Shown: positions 15,228 to 25,217, counted from the first letter of the stretch. The stretch is 64,000 bases of DNA from Leisingera methylohalidivorans DSM 14336 (GCF_000511355.1 NC_023135.1:255462-319461), one strand, 5' to 3'. A program made the numbers and translations. The notes: generated by a model not told the origin, from the letters alone.

Positions 15228-18121
15228 AAGACCTGATCATCCCCTGGGACAGTGACCGCGACATGGGCACCCCGGCGCGCGAGGGCGCCCCGGTCTCCCT
15301 GACCATTGACGGCTTTGATATCACCGTGCCCGAGGGAACCTCGGTCATGTGGGCCGCCGCCGAGGCGGGGTTCCAGATCCCCAAACTGTGCGCCACAGAC
15401 AGTCTTGAGGCCTTCGGATCCTGCCGCCTCTGCGTGGTCGAGATCGACGGCCGCCGCGGCACGCCTGCCTCCTGCACCACGCCGGTTGCGCCGGGCATGG
15501 TGGTGCGCACTCAGTCGGAGAAAGTGAAGAAGATCCGCAAGGGGGTGATGGAGCTGTACATCTCCGATCATCCGCTGGACTGCCTGACCTGTGCCGCCAA
15601 CGGCGATTGCGAGCTGCAGGACATGGCCGGCGTCACCGGCCTGCGCGATGTGCGCTATCAGGCCCCTGCGGGCAGCGGTCTGGCCAATCATTTCGAGGCG
15701 CGCCAGAACGGCGAGGCCAACCCGCAGTACATCCCCAAGGACGACAGCAACCCTTACTTCAGCTACGACCCGGCGAAATGCATCGTCTGCAACCGCTGTG
15801 TGCGCGCCTGCGAAGAGGTGCAGGGCACCTTTGCCCTGACCATCGAAGGCCGCGGGTTCGACAGCCGGGTCAGCGCCGGCACCGCGGCGGATGATTTTCT
15901 GGCCTCCGACTGCGTCAGCTGCGGCGCCTGTGTGCAGGCCTGCCCGACCGCGACATTGCAGGAGAAATCGGTGATCGAACTGGGCACGCCCGAGCGCTCG
16001 GTGATCACCACCTGCGCCTATTGCGGCGTCGGCTGCTCCTTCAAGGCGGAACTGAACGGCGATGAGCTGGTCCGCATGGTGCCCTACAAGCACGGCAAGG
16101 CCAACCGCGGCCATTCCTGCGTCAAGGGACGGTTCGCCTATGGCTATGCTAAGCACAAGGACCGCATTCTGAACCCGATGATCCGCGACAGCATCGACGA
16201 GCCCTGGCGCCAGGTCTCCTGGGAGCAGGCGCTGGGCTTCGCTGCCGCCCGGATGCGGGGGCTGCAGGAAAAGCACGGCAAGAAGTCGATCGGTGTGATC
16301 ACTTCCAGCCGCTGCACCAACGAGGAAACCTTCCTGGTGCAGAAACTGGCCCGCGGAGTGTTCGGCAACAACAACACCGACACCTGCGCCAGGGTCTGCC
16401 ACTCGCCCACCGGTTACGGCCTGGGCCAGACCTTCGGCACCTCGGCCGGCACCCAGGATTTCGACTCGGTCGAGCATACCGATGTGGTGATCGTGATCGG
16501 CGCCAACCCGACCGACGGCCACCCGGTCTTTGCCAGCCGCCTGAAAAAGCGCCTGCGCGCCGGTGCCGAACTGATCGTGATCGACCCGCGCCGCACCAAC
16601 CTGGTGAAATCGCCGCATATCCAGGCGGCACAGCACCTTGCCCTGCGCCCCGGCACCAATGTTGCCGTGGTGACAGCATTGGCGCATGTGATCGTGACCG
16701 AAGGGCTGATGGACGAGACCTTCATCCGGGAGCGCTGCGACTGGGATGAATTCCAGGTCTATGCCGAGTTCGTCTCCGAGCCGCGTCACAGCCCGGAGGC
16801 AACAGAATTGCTGACCGGCGTTCCGGCGGCAGATCTGCGCGCCGCGGCCCGGCTGTTTGCCACCGGCGGCAATGGCGCGATCTACTATGGCCTGGGCGTC
16901 ACCGAGCACAGCCAGGGGTCGACCACAGTAATGGGCATCGCCAACCTCGCGATGCTGACCGGCAACATCGGCCGCAAGGGCGTCGGGGTGAACCCGCTGC
17001 GCGGCCAGAACAACGTGCAGGGCTCCTGCGACATGGGATCGTTCCCGCACGAGCTGCCGGGCTACCGCCATGTGAAAGGCCCCGAGGTGCGCGCGGTTTT
17101 CGAGGAAGCCTGGGGCGTCGAGATCGACCCCGAACCCGGTCTGCGCATCCCCAATATGCTGGATGCCGCCGTCGAGGGCAGCTTCAAGGGGCTTTACTGC
17201 CAGGGCGAGGATATCCTGCAATCCGACCCGGACACCAAACATGTGGCGGCGGGGCTTGCGGCGATGGAATGCGTCATCGTGCATGACCTGTTCCTGAATG
17301 AGACCGCGAATTACGCGCATGTGTTCCTGCCCGGCTCCACTTTCCTGGAAAAGGACGGCACCTTCACCAACGCCGAGCGCCGCATCAACCGCGTGCGCAA
17401 GGTGATGGCGCCGCTGAACGGCTACGCGGACTGGGAAGTGACCCAGCTGCTGGCCAATGCGATGGGCGCGGGCTGGACCTACACGCACCCGGCGCAGATC
17501 ATGGATGAGATCGCCGCAACCACGCCCTCCTTCGCTGGGGTCGATTACGCGCTGCTGGAGGAGAAGGGCTCGATCCAATGGCCCTGCAATGAGGCGCATC
17601 CGGAAGGCACGCCGCTGATGCATGTGGATGGCTTCGTCCGTGGCAAGGGCCGGTTCATCGTCACTGAATATGTGGCAACGGATGAAAAATCCGGTCCCCG
17701 CTTCCCGCTGCTGCTGACCACCGGCCGGATCCTCAGCCAATACAACGTGGGCGCCCAGACCCGGCGCACCGAAAACGTGGTGTGGCACGATCAGGACGTG
17801 CTGGAAATCCATCCGCACGATGCCGAGGTGCGGGGGGTGAAACAGGGCGGCTGGATCAAACTGGCCTCGCGTTCGGGCGAGACCACGCTGCGGGCCGAGC
17901 TGACCGACCGCGTCAGCCCCGGCGTGGTCTACACCACCTTCCACCATCCGGACACGCAGGCCAATGTGATCACCACCGACTTCTCGGACTGGGCCACCAA
18001 TTGCCCGGAATACAAGGTGACGGCGGTGCAGGTGAGCCTGTCGAACGGGCCGACGGGCTGGCAGGAGGATTACACCGCCCAGGCCCAGCGGTCGCGCCGC
18101 ATCCTGCCCGCAGCGGAGTAG
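15224..18121 (+). CDS. fdsA: NAD-dependent formate dehydrogenase, catalytic alpha subunit
   Basis: A 965-residue molybdoenzyme. The N-terminus carries a [2Fe-2S] ferredoxin domain (CRLCVVEIDGR), a NuoG-type His-Cys [4Fe-4S] segment (HPLDCLTC...CELQD), two [4Fe-4S] clusters (CIVCNRCVRAC, CVSCGACVQACPT) and the Mo4Fe4S domain (CAYCGVGCSFK). The molybdenum ligand is Cys392 in ARVCHSPTGYG, followed by the catalytic His; no selenocysteine is used. Downstream are the bis-MGD binding segments and a C-terminal molydopterin dinucleotide-binding domain (PLLLTTGRILSQYNVG). It oxidises formate to CO2 in the cytoplasm. Start at 15224 is set by the ATGA overlap with fdsB. Genes for molybdopterin assembly are not in the window apart from fdhD and a MoeB-like gene. 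Confidence 0.97.
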   Translation: MKDLIIPWDSDRDMGTPAREGAPVSLTIDGFDITVPEGTSVMWAAAEAGFQIPKLCATDSLEAFGSCRLCVVEIDGRRGTPASCTTPVAPGMVVRTQSEKVKKIRKGVMELYISDHPLDCLTCAANGDCELQDMAGVTGLRDVRYQAPAGSGLANHFEARQNGEANPQYIPKDDSNPYFSYDPAKCIVCNRCVRACEEVQGTFALTIEGRGFDSRVSAGTAADDFLASDCVSCGACVQACPTATLQEKSVIELGTPERSVITTCAYCGVGCSFKAELNGDELVRMVPYKHGKANRGHSCVKGRFAYGYAKHKDRILNPMIRDSIDEPWRQVSWEQALGFAAARMRGLQEKHGKKSIGVITSSRCTNEETFLVQKLARGVFGNNNTDTCARVCHSPTGYGLGQTFGTSAGTQDFDSVEHTDVVIVIGANPTDGHPVFASRLKKRLRAGAELIVIDPRRTNLVKSPHIQAAQHLALRPGTNVAVVTALAHVIVTEGLMDETFIRERCDWDEFQVYAEFVSEPRHSPEATELLTGVPAADLRAAARLFATGGNGAIYYGLGVTEHSQGSTTVMGIANLAMLTGNIGRKGVGVNPLRGQNNVQGSCDMGSFPHELPGYRHVKGPEVRAVFEEAWGVEIDPEPGLRIPNMLDAAVEGSFKGLYCQGEDILQSDPDTKHVAAGLAAMECVIVHDLFLNETANYAHVFLPGSTFLEKDGTFTNAERRINRVRKVMAPLNGYADWEVTQLLANAMGAGWTYTHPAQIMDEIAATTPSFAGVDYALLEEKGSIQWPCNEAHPEGTPLMHVDGFVRGKGRFIVTEYVATDEKSGPRFPLLLTTGRILSQYNVGAQTRRTENVVWHDQDVLEIHPHDAEVRGVKQGGWIKLASRSGETTLRAELTDRVSPGVVYTTFHHPDTQANVITTDFSDWATNCPEYKVTAVQVSLSNGPTGWQEDYTAQAQRSRRILPAAE

Positions 18122-18125
18122 CGTG

Positions 18126-18950
18126 ATGACGCTCTTCTGCCCAAGCCAAAGCCTGCCCGGCCTGTCCGTCCGCTGTGACGGGCAGCGCCCGGTGCTGCGC
18201 AGCCTGCCTGAGGAGCTGCCGGTTGCCATGGTATTCGAAGGCAGCACCCAGGGTGTGATGATGGCGACCCCCCAGGATATCGAGGATTTTGCCGTGGGAT
18301 TTGCCCTCAGCGAGGGCTATGTCCGGCATTTGGGTGAAATTTCCGAGTTCGAAACCGCCGAGCATGGCGGCGGCATCGAGGCCCGTTTCTGGCTGCCGCC
18401 GGAGCGCGCTGCAGCGCTGACGGCACGGCGCCGGGCGATGATGGGTCCGGTGGGCTGCGGGCTCTGCGGTATCGACAGCCTGGACCAGGCGCTGCGCCCG
18501 CTGCCGGTGCTGGCTTCGGGCGGTCCGGTATTTGCAGCCGCCGAAGTTGCCCAAGCGGCTGATGCGCTGCGCAGCCACCAGCCCCTCCACGACCAGACCC
18601 ATGCCACCCATGCGGCCGGCTTCCTGCTGCCGGGGCAGGGTATTGTCCTCGCCCGGGAGGATGTCGGGCGCCACAATGCATTGGACAAGCTGATCGGTGC
18701 GCTTGCCCGCGCCGGTATGGATCCGGCATCCGGCGCGATGGTGCTGACCAGCCGGGTGTCGGTCGAAATGGTGCAGAAAACCGTGATGGCCGGCGCCCGC
18801 AGCCTGATTGCTGTTTCCGCCCCCACCGCCCATGCGCTGCGCCTGGCCCAGGGCGCAAACCTTACACTCGCCGCTTTTGCCCGCGGCGGCGGCTTTGACC
18901 TTTATTCCTGCCCTGAGCGGATCAAAAACGGAGAGAAACATGTCGCCTGA
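18126..18950 (+). CDS. fdhD: formate dehydrogenase accessory sulphurtransferase FdhD/FdsC
   Basis: A 274-residue protein from the ATG at 18126; a GTG at 18123 is an equally close alternative. The hallmark motif GPVGCGLCGIDSL holds the two cysteines of the C-x2-C loop, and VLAREDVGRHNALDKLIG and SRVSVEMVQKTVMAG are strongly conserved in FdhD. The protein binds bis-MGD and passes sulphur to the molybdenum before insertion into the formate dehydrogenase. In fds operons it is often named fdsC. It starts 4 bases after the fdsA stop and its 3' end overlaps fdsD by 11 bases, so it is part of the operon. Confidence 0.95.
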   Translation: MTLFCPSQSLPGLSVRCDGQRPVLRSLPEELPVAMVFEGSTQGVMMATPQDIEDFAVGFALSEGYVRHLGEISEFETAEHGGGIEARFWLPPERAAALTARRRAMMGPVGCGLCGIDSLDQALRPLPVLASGGPVFAAAEVAQAADALRSHQPLHDQTHATHAAGFLLPGQGIVLAREDVGRHNALDKLIGALARAGMDPASGAMVLTSRVSVEMVQKTVMAGARSLIAVSAPTAHALRLAQGANLTLAAFARGGGFDLYSCPERIKNGEKHVA

Positions 18951-19161
18951 GAAAATGGTGATGATGGCCAACCAGATTGCCACCTTCTTCAAAACCCAGC
19001 CTGGCGGCGGCCAGGCCGAAAATGTGGCGGCCCACATCAATGACTTCTGGGAGCCGCGGATGCGCAGCCAGCTGATCAGCTATGCCGCAAAGGGAGAAAC
19101 GGATTTGGACCCGCTGGTGCAAACGGCATTGCACACGGTGCGCGCGCGCGCTGATGGATAG
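18940..19161 (+). CDS. fdsD: formate dehydrogenase delta subunit
   Basis: A 73-residue protein, MSPEKMVMMANQIATFF with the central HINDFWEPRMRSQLISYA. This is the small delta subunit/assembly protein of NAD-dependent formate dehydrogenases, and this is its usual place at the end of the operon. A GGAGA ribosome site lies before the ATG, inside the end of fdhD, with an 11-base gene overlap. Its exact role in the complex is not known to me beyond being needed for maturation or stability. Confidence 0.93.
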   Translation: MSPEKMVMMANQIATFFKTQPGGGQAENVAAHINDFWEPRMRSQLISYAAKGETDLDPLVQTALHTVRARADG

Positions 19162-19528
19162 CTTGCCCGGCGGGTCATTCGGGAGCGTTTTTCCCGCGGC
19201 CTTCGGTGCGGCCCGCTCCGCCGGCCGTATCCGGCGAAGCGTGGCTGTAGAATTGCCGCAACATTTGCAAGACGCTGCCCGCCGCAGGCGGATGAAGCCC
19301 AAACCCCGAGGCTGCCGCCGCCCTGCTCGGCAGCCGGCAGTGTGACGCGATGATTCCCGGCAGCATCCTGCTTGGCCGGAAAGGCCTCGATCGGCAAACC
19401 GCAACCGTCGCCTGAGCGCAGGGGGGCTTCGTGCCGGTGCAATGCGGCACCGTTTTCCCTGATGAAATCGGCGTGCTTAGCCTCTAAGAGCGGTTTCTGC
19501 TTCCGCAGTTTTCAGATAATCCTATCTC
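19162..19528. other. intergenic region after the fds operon
   Basis: 367 bases without a supported gene. There are GC-rich short repeats but no convincing terminator with a T-tract. I see no RNA gene or mobile-element trace. Confidence 0.45.
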
Positions 19529-22030
19529 ATGGATATCGTTATTATTTCTGCGGTGATTGCATCGCTCTTTCTTGTGATCGGTGCCGCAGAGCCGCTGGCG
19601 GCGCGCCTGCGTCTGCCCTACAGCGTAATCCTTGCGGTGTTGGGTATCCTCATCGGATCGGGCGCGATCTTTTTCCTGCGCACCGAACTGACCGATGCGC
19701 TCAATCCGGTGGCAGAGGCTATACTTGGCCTGCCGATCAGCTCGAACGTCTTTCTCTACATCTTCCTGCCGACGCTGCTGTTTCAGGCAACGCTGGGGAT
19801 GAACCTGCGCCGGATGCTGGACGATTGGGTTCCGATCATGGTTCTGGCGGTCGTGGCAGTTGTTGCTGCGACCCTCGGCGTTGGATATGCGCTGTCCTGG
19901 ACAAGTGCGCTGCCCTTGGCCGCCTGCCTGTTGGTCGGTGCGATTGTTTCGACAACCGACCCCTCGGCAGTGGTTTCGATCTTCCGGTCGATCTCGGCCC
20001 CCCGCCGCCTGTCCCGGATCATCGAAGGTGAAAGCCTGTTGAACGACGCCGCAGCCATCGCACTGTTCGGACTGTTCATGGGCTTTGTGATGCTGGGGGT
20101 GCCGGACCCGGACCTGGGCGAGGCCCTGGCACAGTTTCCTATTCTGATCCTGGGCGGTGCGCTGACCGGCTGGCTGGCAGCGCGCATCGCGATCTGGATG
20201 ATGGCGCTGTTCGGCGCGCATGAGCTGGCATTGATCTCGGTCTCCGCTGCGCTGCCCTACCTTGCCTATATCGGGTCGGAACAAATTGTCGGCGCGTCTG
20301 GGGTGATCGCTGTCGTTGCCGCGGGATTGACACTCAACCTGGCCGGGCCGGGGCGCCTGCCGCCCCAGGCGTGGACCAGCCTGGGCGAGGTTTGGGATTT
20401 GCTGGCTCATTGGGCCGGTGCACTGATCTTCATCCTTACGGCATTGCTGATCCCCCGGCTGCTGGAAGCGGTTCAGCTTTACGATTTTGTCCTGATCGGT
20501 GTTGTAATCCTCGCGGCGATTGCGGCGCGTGCGGTCATCCTGTTCGGGCTGCTGCCCCTGCTTACCCTGATCAAGGTGTCGCCCGCTGTCGAACCGGCCT
20601 ACCGGACTGCGATCCTGTGGGGCGGGTTGCGTGGTGCTGTCACCCTTGCACTGGCGCTTGCCGTCACCGAAAGCCTGCTTGTCCCTGACGAGGTCAAGCG
20701 TCTGGTCGGTATCCTTGCAACAGGATTCACCCTGTTCACGCTGCTGGTGCAGGGAACGACGCTGCGGACCGTCATCCGCAGGCTGGGGCTTGACCGCCTG
20801 TCACCAATTGACGAGGTGATGTCGCGGCAAGTGGTCGCCGTTGCCTTGCAGACCGTCCGCGAGGATGTGGCGCGGACAACCGAAGATTACGCTCTGCCCC
20901 GCGATGTCGTGCGCTCCGAGGCAAAGCTGTTCGGCGAACGGCTGGACAAAGCTGTGAAAGCCACCGAAGACAGCGAGGAAATCCTGGATCGCGACCGGAT
21001 CACCCTGGGGCTGATCGCGCTTGCCGGTTTTGAACGGGACACGATTATCCAGCGCGTCCGCGAACGCACGATTTCGGCCCGCATGGCGGAAAAGACCTTG
21101 CTGGATGCTGACAGGCTGATCGAAGGCGCGCGCGCAAAGGGGCGCAACGGCTATCAGCAGGCTGCGCGCAGGTCGGTCGCCTATGGCCGCGCCTTCAGGC
21201 TGGCAGGGCTGCTTCACGGCAGGCTGGGGCTGTCGGCCCCGCTTGTGCGGCTGACGGCAGACCGGTTCGAGCTTCTGCTGTCGCAACGGCTGACCCTGCG
21301 CGATCTCGATGCCTTCATCGAAGGCCGCATCCGCCGTATTCATAGGCGGCGGGTTGCAGACCTTCTGCTCGAAATGCTCACGCGGCGGATCGAAATGGTG
21401 GAAACGGCGCTGGATGGCCTGCGGCTGCAATACCCCGGCTATGCCGAGAAACTGGAACGGCGCTTCATCCGGCGCACCGCACTTCGGCTTGAGGAGCGGG
21501 AATACACTGCCATGCGCGAGGACGGCTTGATCGGTGCGGAAGTCCACACAACCCTGATGCAGGACCTGATGGCGCGCCGCGCCCAGGAAGAGGATCGCCC
21601 GCAGCTCGACATCGCCGTGCAGCGCCTTGAACTTGTGCGGCAGTTCCCCCTGTTTGCGGATATGGACGACAGGACAATCCGGCAACTGGGACGCGCATTG
21701 AAAACCCGCTATGCCAATGCCGGCAGCATCGTCTTGCGCAAGGACGGCACTGTGAAAAGTGTGTTCTTCATTGCCTCCGGTGCTGTGGAGCTGGAAACAG
21801 CCGGTCAGACCTGGCGGCTGGGCAGGGGCGAAATGTTCGGGCAGGTGGCCATCCTGTCGAAGAACGCCCGCAGTGCCGAAGCCCGCGCGATCGCTCCGAC
21901 GACGCTTCTTGTGCTGGACGTTGCACGGTTCCGGTCTCTGTTGAAAAGAAGCGCCGCCTTGCAGGAGGCTGTGCGCGCGAGTGCCGAACAGCGTGGCCTG
22001 AACCCGGAAGCGCTTCTTGCAAAAAACTGA
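19529..22030 (+). CDS. CPA1-type Na+(K+)/H+ antiporter with C-terminal cyclic-nucleotide-binding domain
   Basis: An 833-residue protein. The first 410 residues form the transport domain: about a dozen hydrophobic segments, the conserved IVSTTDPSAVVSIF stretch and LLNDAAAIALFGLF, which carries the ion-binding Asn-Asp region, and ILWGGLRGAVTLALALAV. A long cytoplasmic helical region follows (about 430-690). The end (about 700-810) is a CNMP-binding fold: SIVLRKDGTVKSVFFIASG and LGRGEMFGQVAIL with the phosphate-binding-cassette-like turn. The layout resembles SOS1/NhaP-type exchangers controlled by nucleotides or other ligands. The canonical PBC arginine is not obvious, so cAMP binding is unproven. 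No operon partner. Confidence 0.88.
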   Translation: MDIVIISAVIASLFLVIGAAEPLAARLRLPYSVILAVLGILIGSGAIFFLRTELTDALNPVAEAILGLPISSNVFLYIFLPTLLFQATLGMNLRRMLDDWVPIMVLAVVAVVAATLGVGYALSWTSALPLAACLLVGAIVSTTDPSAVVSIFRSISAPRRLSRIIEGESLLNDAAAIALFGLFMGFVMLGVPDPDLGEALAQFPILILGGALTGWLAARIAIWMMALFGAHELALISVSAALPYLAYIGSEQIVGASGVIAVVAAGLTLNLAGPGRLPPQAWTSLGEVWDLLAHWAGALIFILTALLIPRLLEAVQLYDFVLIGVVILAAIAARAVILFGLLPLLTLIKVSPAVEPAYRTAILWGGLRGAVTLALALAVTESLLVPDEVKRLVGILATGFTLFTLLVQGTTLRTVIRRLGLDRLSPIDEVMSRQVVAVALQTVREDVARTTEDYALPRDVVRSEAKLFGERLDKAVKATEDSEEILDRDRITLGLIALAGFERDTIIQRVRERTISARMAEKTLLDADRLIEGARAKGRNGYQQAARRSVAYGRAFRLAGLLHGRLGLSAPLVRLTADRFELLLSQRLTLRDLDAFIEGRIRRIHRRRVADLLLEMLTRRIEMVETALDGLRLQYPGYAEKLERRFIRRTALRLEEREYTAMREDGLIGAEVHTTLMQDLMARRAQEEDRPQLDIAVQRLELVRQFPLFADMDDRTIRQLGRALKTRYANAGSIVLRKDGTVKSVFFIASGAVELETAGQTWRLGRGEMFGQVAILSKNARSAEARAIAPTTLLVLDVARFRSLLKRSAALQEAVRASAEQRGLNPEALLAKN

Positions 22031-22723
22031 TGTTCCGGATCGAGGGATCCGCTCCACCTTCACCACTGCGCCCCACCGGGGTCTTTTAAGGCGCGCAGTG
22101 CTTCGGTTCTCGCGGCAGCACCGGCGGGGAGGCGCTGGCTGATTGCCGACGGCACTTTGCACTGCCGGAAGTCCCCGTGGTTATGGCAATCATTCAGGGG
22201 AATAATCCAAGGGAGAGATTGGAGGGTTGATGTCGCAGTTCATTCGCCTGGCAGAACGCGGCGAAGCTCTGGCAGCCAGAGTGCCAGCAGTTTCCGCCCG
22301 GGCTGGAGGTTTGCCGGATTAAGTTCGTCGTGCCTTCTTTGCACATTAAATACTGGCGCGTGCTGTCAGTTTGGAATGTGCAAAGGACTTCTTTTCCTCG
22401 TTCCACATCTAGTCTCATGCCCGGCTCGTCCCCATCGCAGATGCCAGATTGCATTATGCCTGCCACCCGAAATGGGCTTCTTCAGCCAGCACCGCCTGGT
22501 TCACGAGATCAGACGCGGCGCGTATAATACCGGGACTGATTGACGAATGCGTTCCTCGGTCATAGGCTCCCAACCATGATGGAACATGCAGATCTGTTGC
22601 GATTTCTACTGCTGAACCGCCCGCTTCCCCGGGCGGACTAGGCGCGACGGCGCCTGCCATATCTCCCGGGGCCTTCTCATTACTCTGATACGCAAGCGGG
22701 GCGCCTTCACCCGAGGAGAAGCC
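22031..22723. other. 693-base intergenic region
   Basis: No gene supported. Two hairpins lie one after the other shortly before the next gene: CCGCCCG/CGGGCGG at 22617-22636 and AGGCGC/GCGCCT at 22640-22655. The middle (about 22300-22500) is lower in GC than the flanks and holds minus-strand open frames I cannot assign. It may be remnant DNA. Confidence 0.4.
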
Positions 22724-23176
22724 ATGTTCGATCCATTTCCAACCACGCAAACTACAGGTCCTGACCAGGCCGTTTTCAGGGGAATGCGCAACACGCCGAT
22801 CACATTGCCCGAGGCGGATCACCGGAAACTGCAGGAGCATCTCGGCGATTGCGCGGCCGCAGTGCTGCCGCAGACGGCCCTGCTGTCCTATGTGCTGGCA
22901 AACAAACTGATGAACGCCCGGCTGATTGCCGAGGTGCATTGCAGTGATTTGGCGGTGGGTGGAAGCCATGTAACTTATGCCGTTGACGGCGAAGCTCCAC
23001 AGACCGGTTTGCTGCTTCATCGCGCGGGGCCGGAGCCAATCCGCGGCGTTATCCCCGTTGCCTCGTTGCTTGGAGCGACGTTGATAGGAATGCGGGTCGG
23101 CCAACGTGCACCGCTGTTGTGCGAGAACGGGTCCATCAGCAAACTGATTGTGAGCGGAGTCGAGCTTTCGATCTAG
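22724..23176 (+). CDS. Rnk/GreA C-terminal-domain-like protein
   Basis: A 150-residue protein preceded by a GAGGAGAAG ribosome site. After an N-terminal part of about 60 residues (PITLPEADHRKLQEHLGD), the C-terminal region has the Gre-factor/Rnk beta fold: SDLAVGGSHVTYAVDG, IRGVIPVASLLGATLIGMRVGQ, and a terminal VSGVELSI strand. Rnk (regulator of nucleoside diphosphate kinase) proteins bind RNA polymerase without the GreA coiled coil. The helix before the domain (LLSYVLANKLMNARL) matches the short Rnk type. It stands alone, with two hairpins in the 110 bases upstream. Its cellular role is not predictable. Confidence 0.65.
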   Translation: MFDPFPTTQTTGPDQAVFRGMRNTPITLPEADHRKLQEHLGDCAAAVLPQTALLSYVLANKLMNARLIAEVHCSDLAVGGSHVTYAVDGEAPQTGLLLHRAGPEPIRGVIPVASLLGATLIGMRVGQRAPLLCENGSISKLIVSGVELSI

Positions 23177-23612
23177 GCCCTGCGAACGCCACGCAAGTCC
23201 GCAAGAGGAGACGCCCCATGTCCATCTCCACCCCGCATCGGAAGTCCCGCCAACGGCATCCCGAAGACCGTGATCAGCGTGGATGATTTTCCACATTTTG
23301 CGGGGCTTGCGGATGGCATGCTGAGATTTCAGCCGGTCCTGCCGGACCGCCTGTGCGAAGGGGAGGGCTTTCATGGGGGGGCAGGTGGAAATCACCGGCG
23401 GATGCCGGCGATGACCAGTCAGAAGCAACCTGGAGATCAATGGCATATGACGGTTTCCATCTCGGATCCGTCAACCCTGCGCGGGGAGTGCAGGGTGCCA
23501 CGATCCCGATAACACTTGGGCCCCGTATTCCGGAGGGAAAAGGGGCAGCAGTAACATTCACTGCAGGTGTGGTGCCAATGGTGCCCGGCCCTGCGCAATA
23601 AGGGAAATTGCT
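23177..23612. other. 436-base intergenic region upstream of dadA
   Basis: No gene supported. A 22-codon open frame beginning at ATG 23218 (MSISTPHRKSRQ) has a good AGGAG site and stops at a TGA; it could be the broken start of a lost gene or a leader peptide. A further frame ending just before dadA (to 23601) has no recognisable family. Confidence 0.4.
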
Positions 23613-24872
23613 ATGAAAATCGTCGTTATGGGCGCAGGCGTCATCGGCATCACAACCGCTTACTACCTGGCCAAGCAAGGCGCGGAAGTCGTGGTGATTG
23701 ACCGCCAGATGGGGCCGGGGCAGGAAACGAGTTATGCCAACGCGGGGCAGCTCAGCTATGGGATGACCTCGCCTTGGGCCGCCCCCGGCATTCCGGTGAA
23801 GGCCGTCAAATGGATGTTTATGAAACGCCGCCCGCTGTTTATCTGGCCGTTGATCAGCCCGGTGATGTGGAAATGGTGTGCGCAGATGCTGCGCAACTGC
23901 AACGAGGAAAGCTACCGCGTCAACAAGGGGCGCATGGTGCGTGTGTCCAGCTATTCGCGCGACGTCATGCCGGATCTGATCGCTGAAACGGGCATCGAAT
24001 ACGACGGGCGGCAGCAGGGCACCTTGCAGCTGTTCCGCACGGCGAAACAGTTGAAAGCGTCGAAGGCCGATCAGGACATTCTGGCGGAATACGGCTCTCC
24101 CTACGAAGTGCTGGACCGCGATGGCTGTATCGCCGTTGAGCCGGCGCTGGCCGAAGTGCGGAGTAAATTCGTCGGCGGTCTGCGGCTGACTGCGGACCGC
24201 ACCGGGGACTGCCGGATGTTCACCATCGCGCTGACCGAAAAGTGCATCGGGATGGGGGTCGAGTTTCAATGCGGCCAGTCGATCAGATCCATCGCGGTCG
24301 AGAACGGCAAGATCGCGGGCGTTGATACCGAGATTGCCGGGCGCATCTCGGGCGATGCCTATGTTTGCGCCATGGGCAGCTATGCCACGGGCGTGCTGAA
24401 TCCTATCGGGATCAAACTGCCGGTTTATCCCGTAAAAGGTTATTCCGTCACTTTGCCGGTGACAAACGATGCCTGCGCGCCGCAGTCCACGATTATGGAC
24501 GAGACCCACAAGGTTGCAATCACACGGCTGGGCGACCGCATCCGTGTTGCAGGCCAGGCCGAGATTGCGGGCTATTCCAACCGTTTAGGGCCACATGCCA
24601 CCAATACGGTCAAACATGTGATCGGCGATTTGTTCCCTAAGGGCGGGGATATCTCGCGCGCGGAAGGCTGGACAGGTCTGCGGCCCATGACGCCGGATGG
24701 AACACCGGTCTTGGGGCCGACACGGTATGAAAACCTGTTCCTGAACACCGGTCATGGAACATTGGGTTGGACGATGGCCTGCGGTTCAGGGCGTGCGGTC
24801 GCGGACACAGTGCTGGGCAGGACGCCCGAAATCTCACTGGAGGGCCTCACAGCCGCGCGCTACCAAAAATAA
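23613..24872 (+). CDS. dadA: D-amino acid dehydrogenase small subunit
   Basis: A 419-residue FAD enzyme of the DadA group. The dinucleotide motif VMGAGVIGITTAYYLAKQG is at the N-terminus; SYANAGQLSYGMTSPWAAPG is the conserved DadA segment. KGYSVTLPV, GWTGLRPMTPDGTPVLGP and LNTGHGTLGWTMACGSG mark the C-terminal FAD/substrate region. It deaminates D-amino acids (classically D-alanine) to 2-oxo acids at the membrane, feeding electrons to the respiratory chain. A GGGAAA ribosome site precedes the ATG. No alanine racemase or transporter is adjacent, unlike the enteric dadAX operon. The 3' side is decayed accessory DNA. Confidence 0.93.
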   Translation: MKIVVMGAGVIGITTAYYLAKQGAEVVVIDRQMGPGQETSYANAGQLSYGMTSPWAAPGIPVKAVKWMFMKRRPLFIWPLISPVMWKWCAQMLRNCNEESYRVNKGRMVRVSSYSRDVMPDLIAETGIEYDGRQQGTLQLFRTAKQLKASKADQDILAEYGSPYEVLDRDGCIAVEPALAEVRSKFVGGLRLTADRTGDCRMFTIALTEKCIGMGVEFQCGQSIRSIAVENGKIAGVDTEIAGRISGDAYVCAMGSYATGVLNPIGIKLPVYPVKGYSVTLPVTNDACAPQSTIMDETHKVAITRLGDRIRVAGQAEIAGYSNRLGPHATNTVKHVIGDLFPKGGDISRAEGWTGLRPMTPDGTPVLGPTRYENLFLNTGHGTLGWTMACGSGRAVADTVLGRTPEISLEGLTAARYQK

Positions 24873-25217
24873 GTCAGCATGCAGCGGCGGGCCGGTGCGG
24901 TGTGCCAAGCGTTTGAACCTAGCAGGAGGCCGGAGGTGGCTGATGAGTGATGGAGTTTTTCAGCCGGCGATCTTTGGGAGAGTATCCGGCCTTCTGTGAA
25001 TGAGGCGCGGAGCATGAAGGTCCCCGCCGTTGAGCCGCGCTGCAAAGGCTTCGGGTTCCCGGCGAAATCATATCTTTCGCCGATTGGACGTATCTTCGGT
25101 CGGCCGGGAAACCATCGGCTTTCCTCAATCAGGCTTAAACAAGCGGACAACGCCGGGTCGGTTCATCCCATTGCCTCGGCCTTGCTGTGGTCCGCACGGG
25201 TGCGGTGCCACGCCGGG
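24873..25217. other. intergenic/decayed region after dadA
   Basis: 345 bases with no supported gene; it forms the left edge of the degraded patch that ends at tRNA-Met. Short open frames on both strands have no recognisable family. Confidence 0.4.

Noticed and set aside
16382..16399. Possible selenocysteine formate dehydrogenase
   Set aside because: The active-site codon is TGC (Cys392); no TGA or SECIS-like element is involved.
15158..18247. 1029-codon open frame on the minus strand
   Set aside because: Exactly opposite fdsA, which has all its cluster motifs; the antisense product has no recognisable domain.
22454..23446. 330-codon minus-strand frame covering the rnk-like gene and its flanks
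   Set aside because: It runs antisense to the rnk-like protein, which has a clear fold and ribosome site; the non-overlapping end has no family match I can defend.
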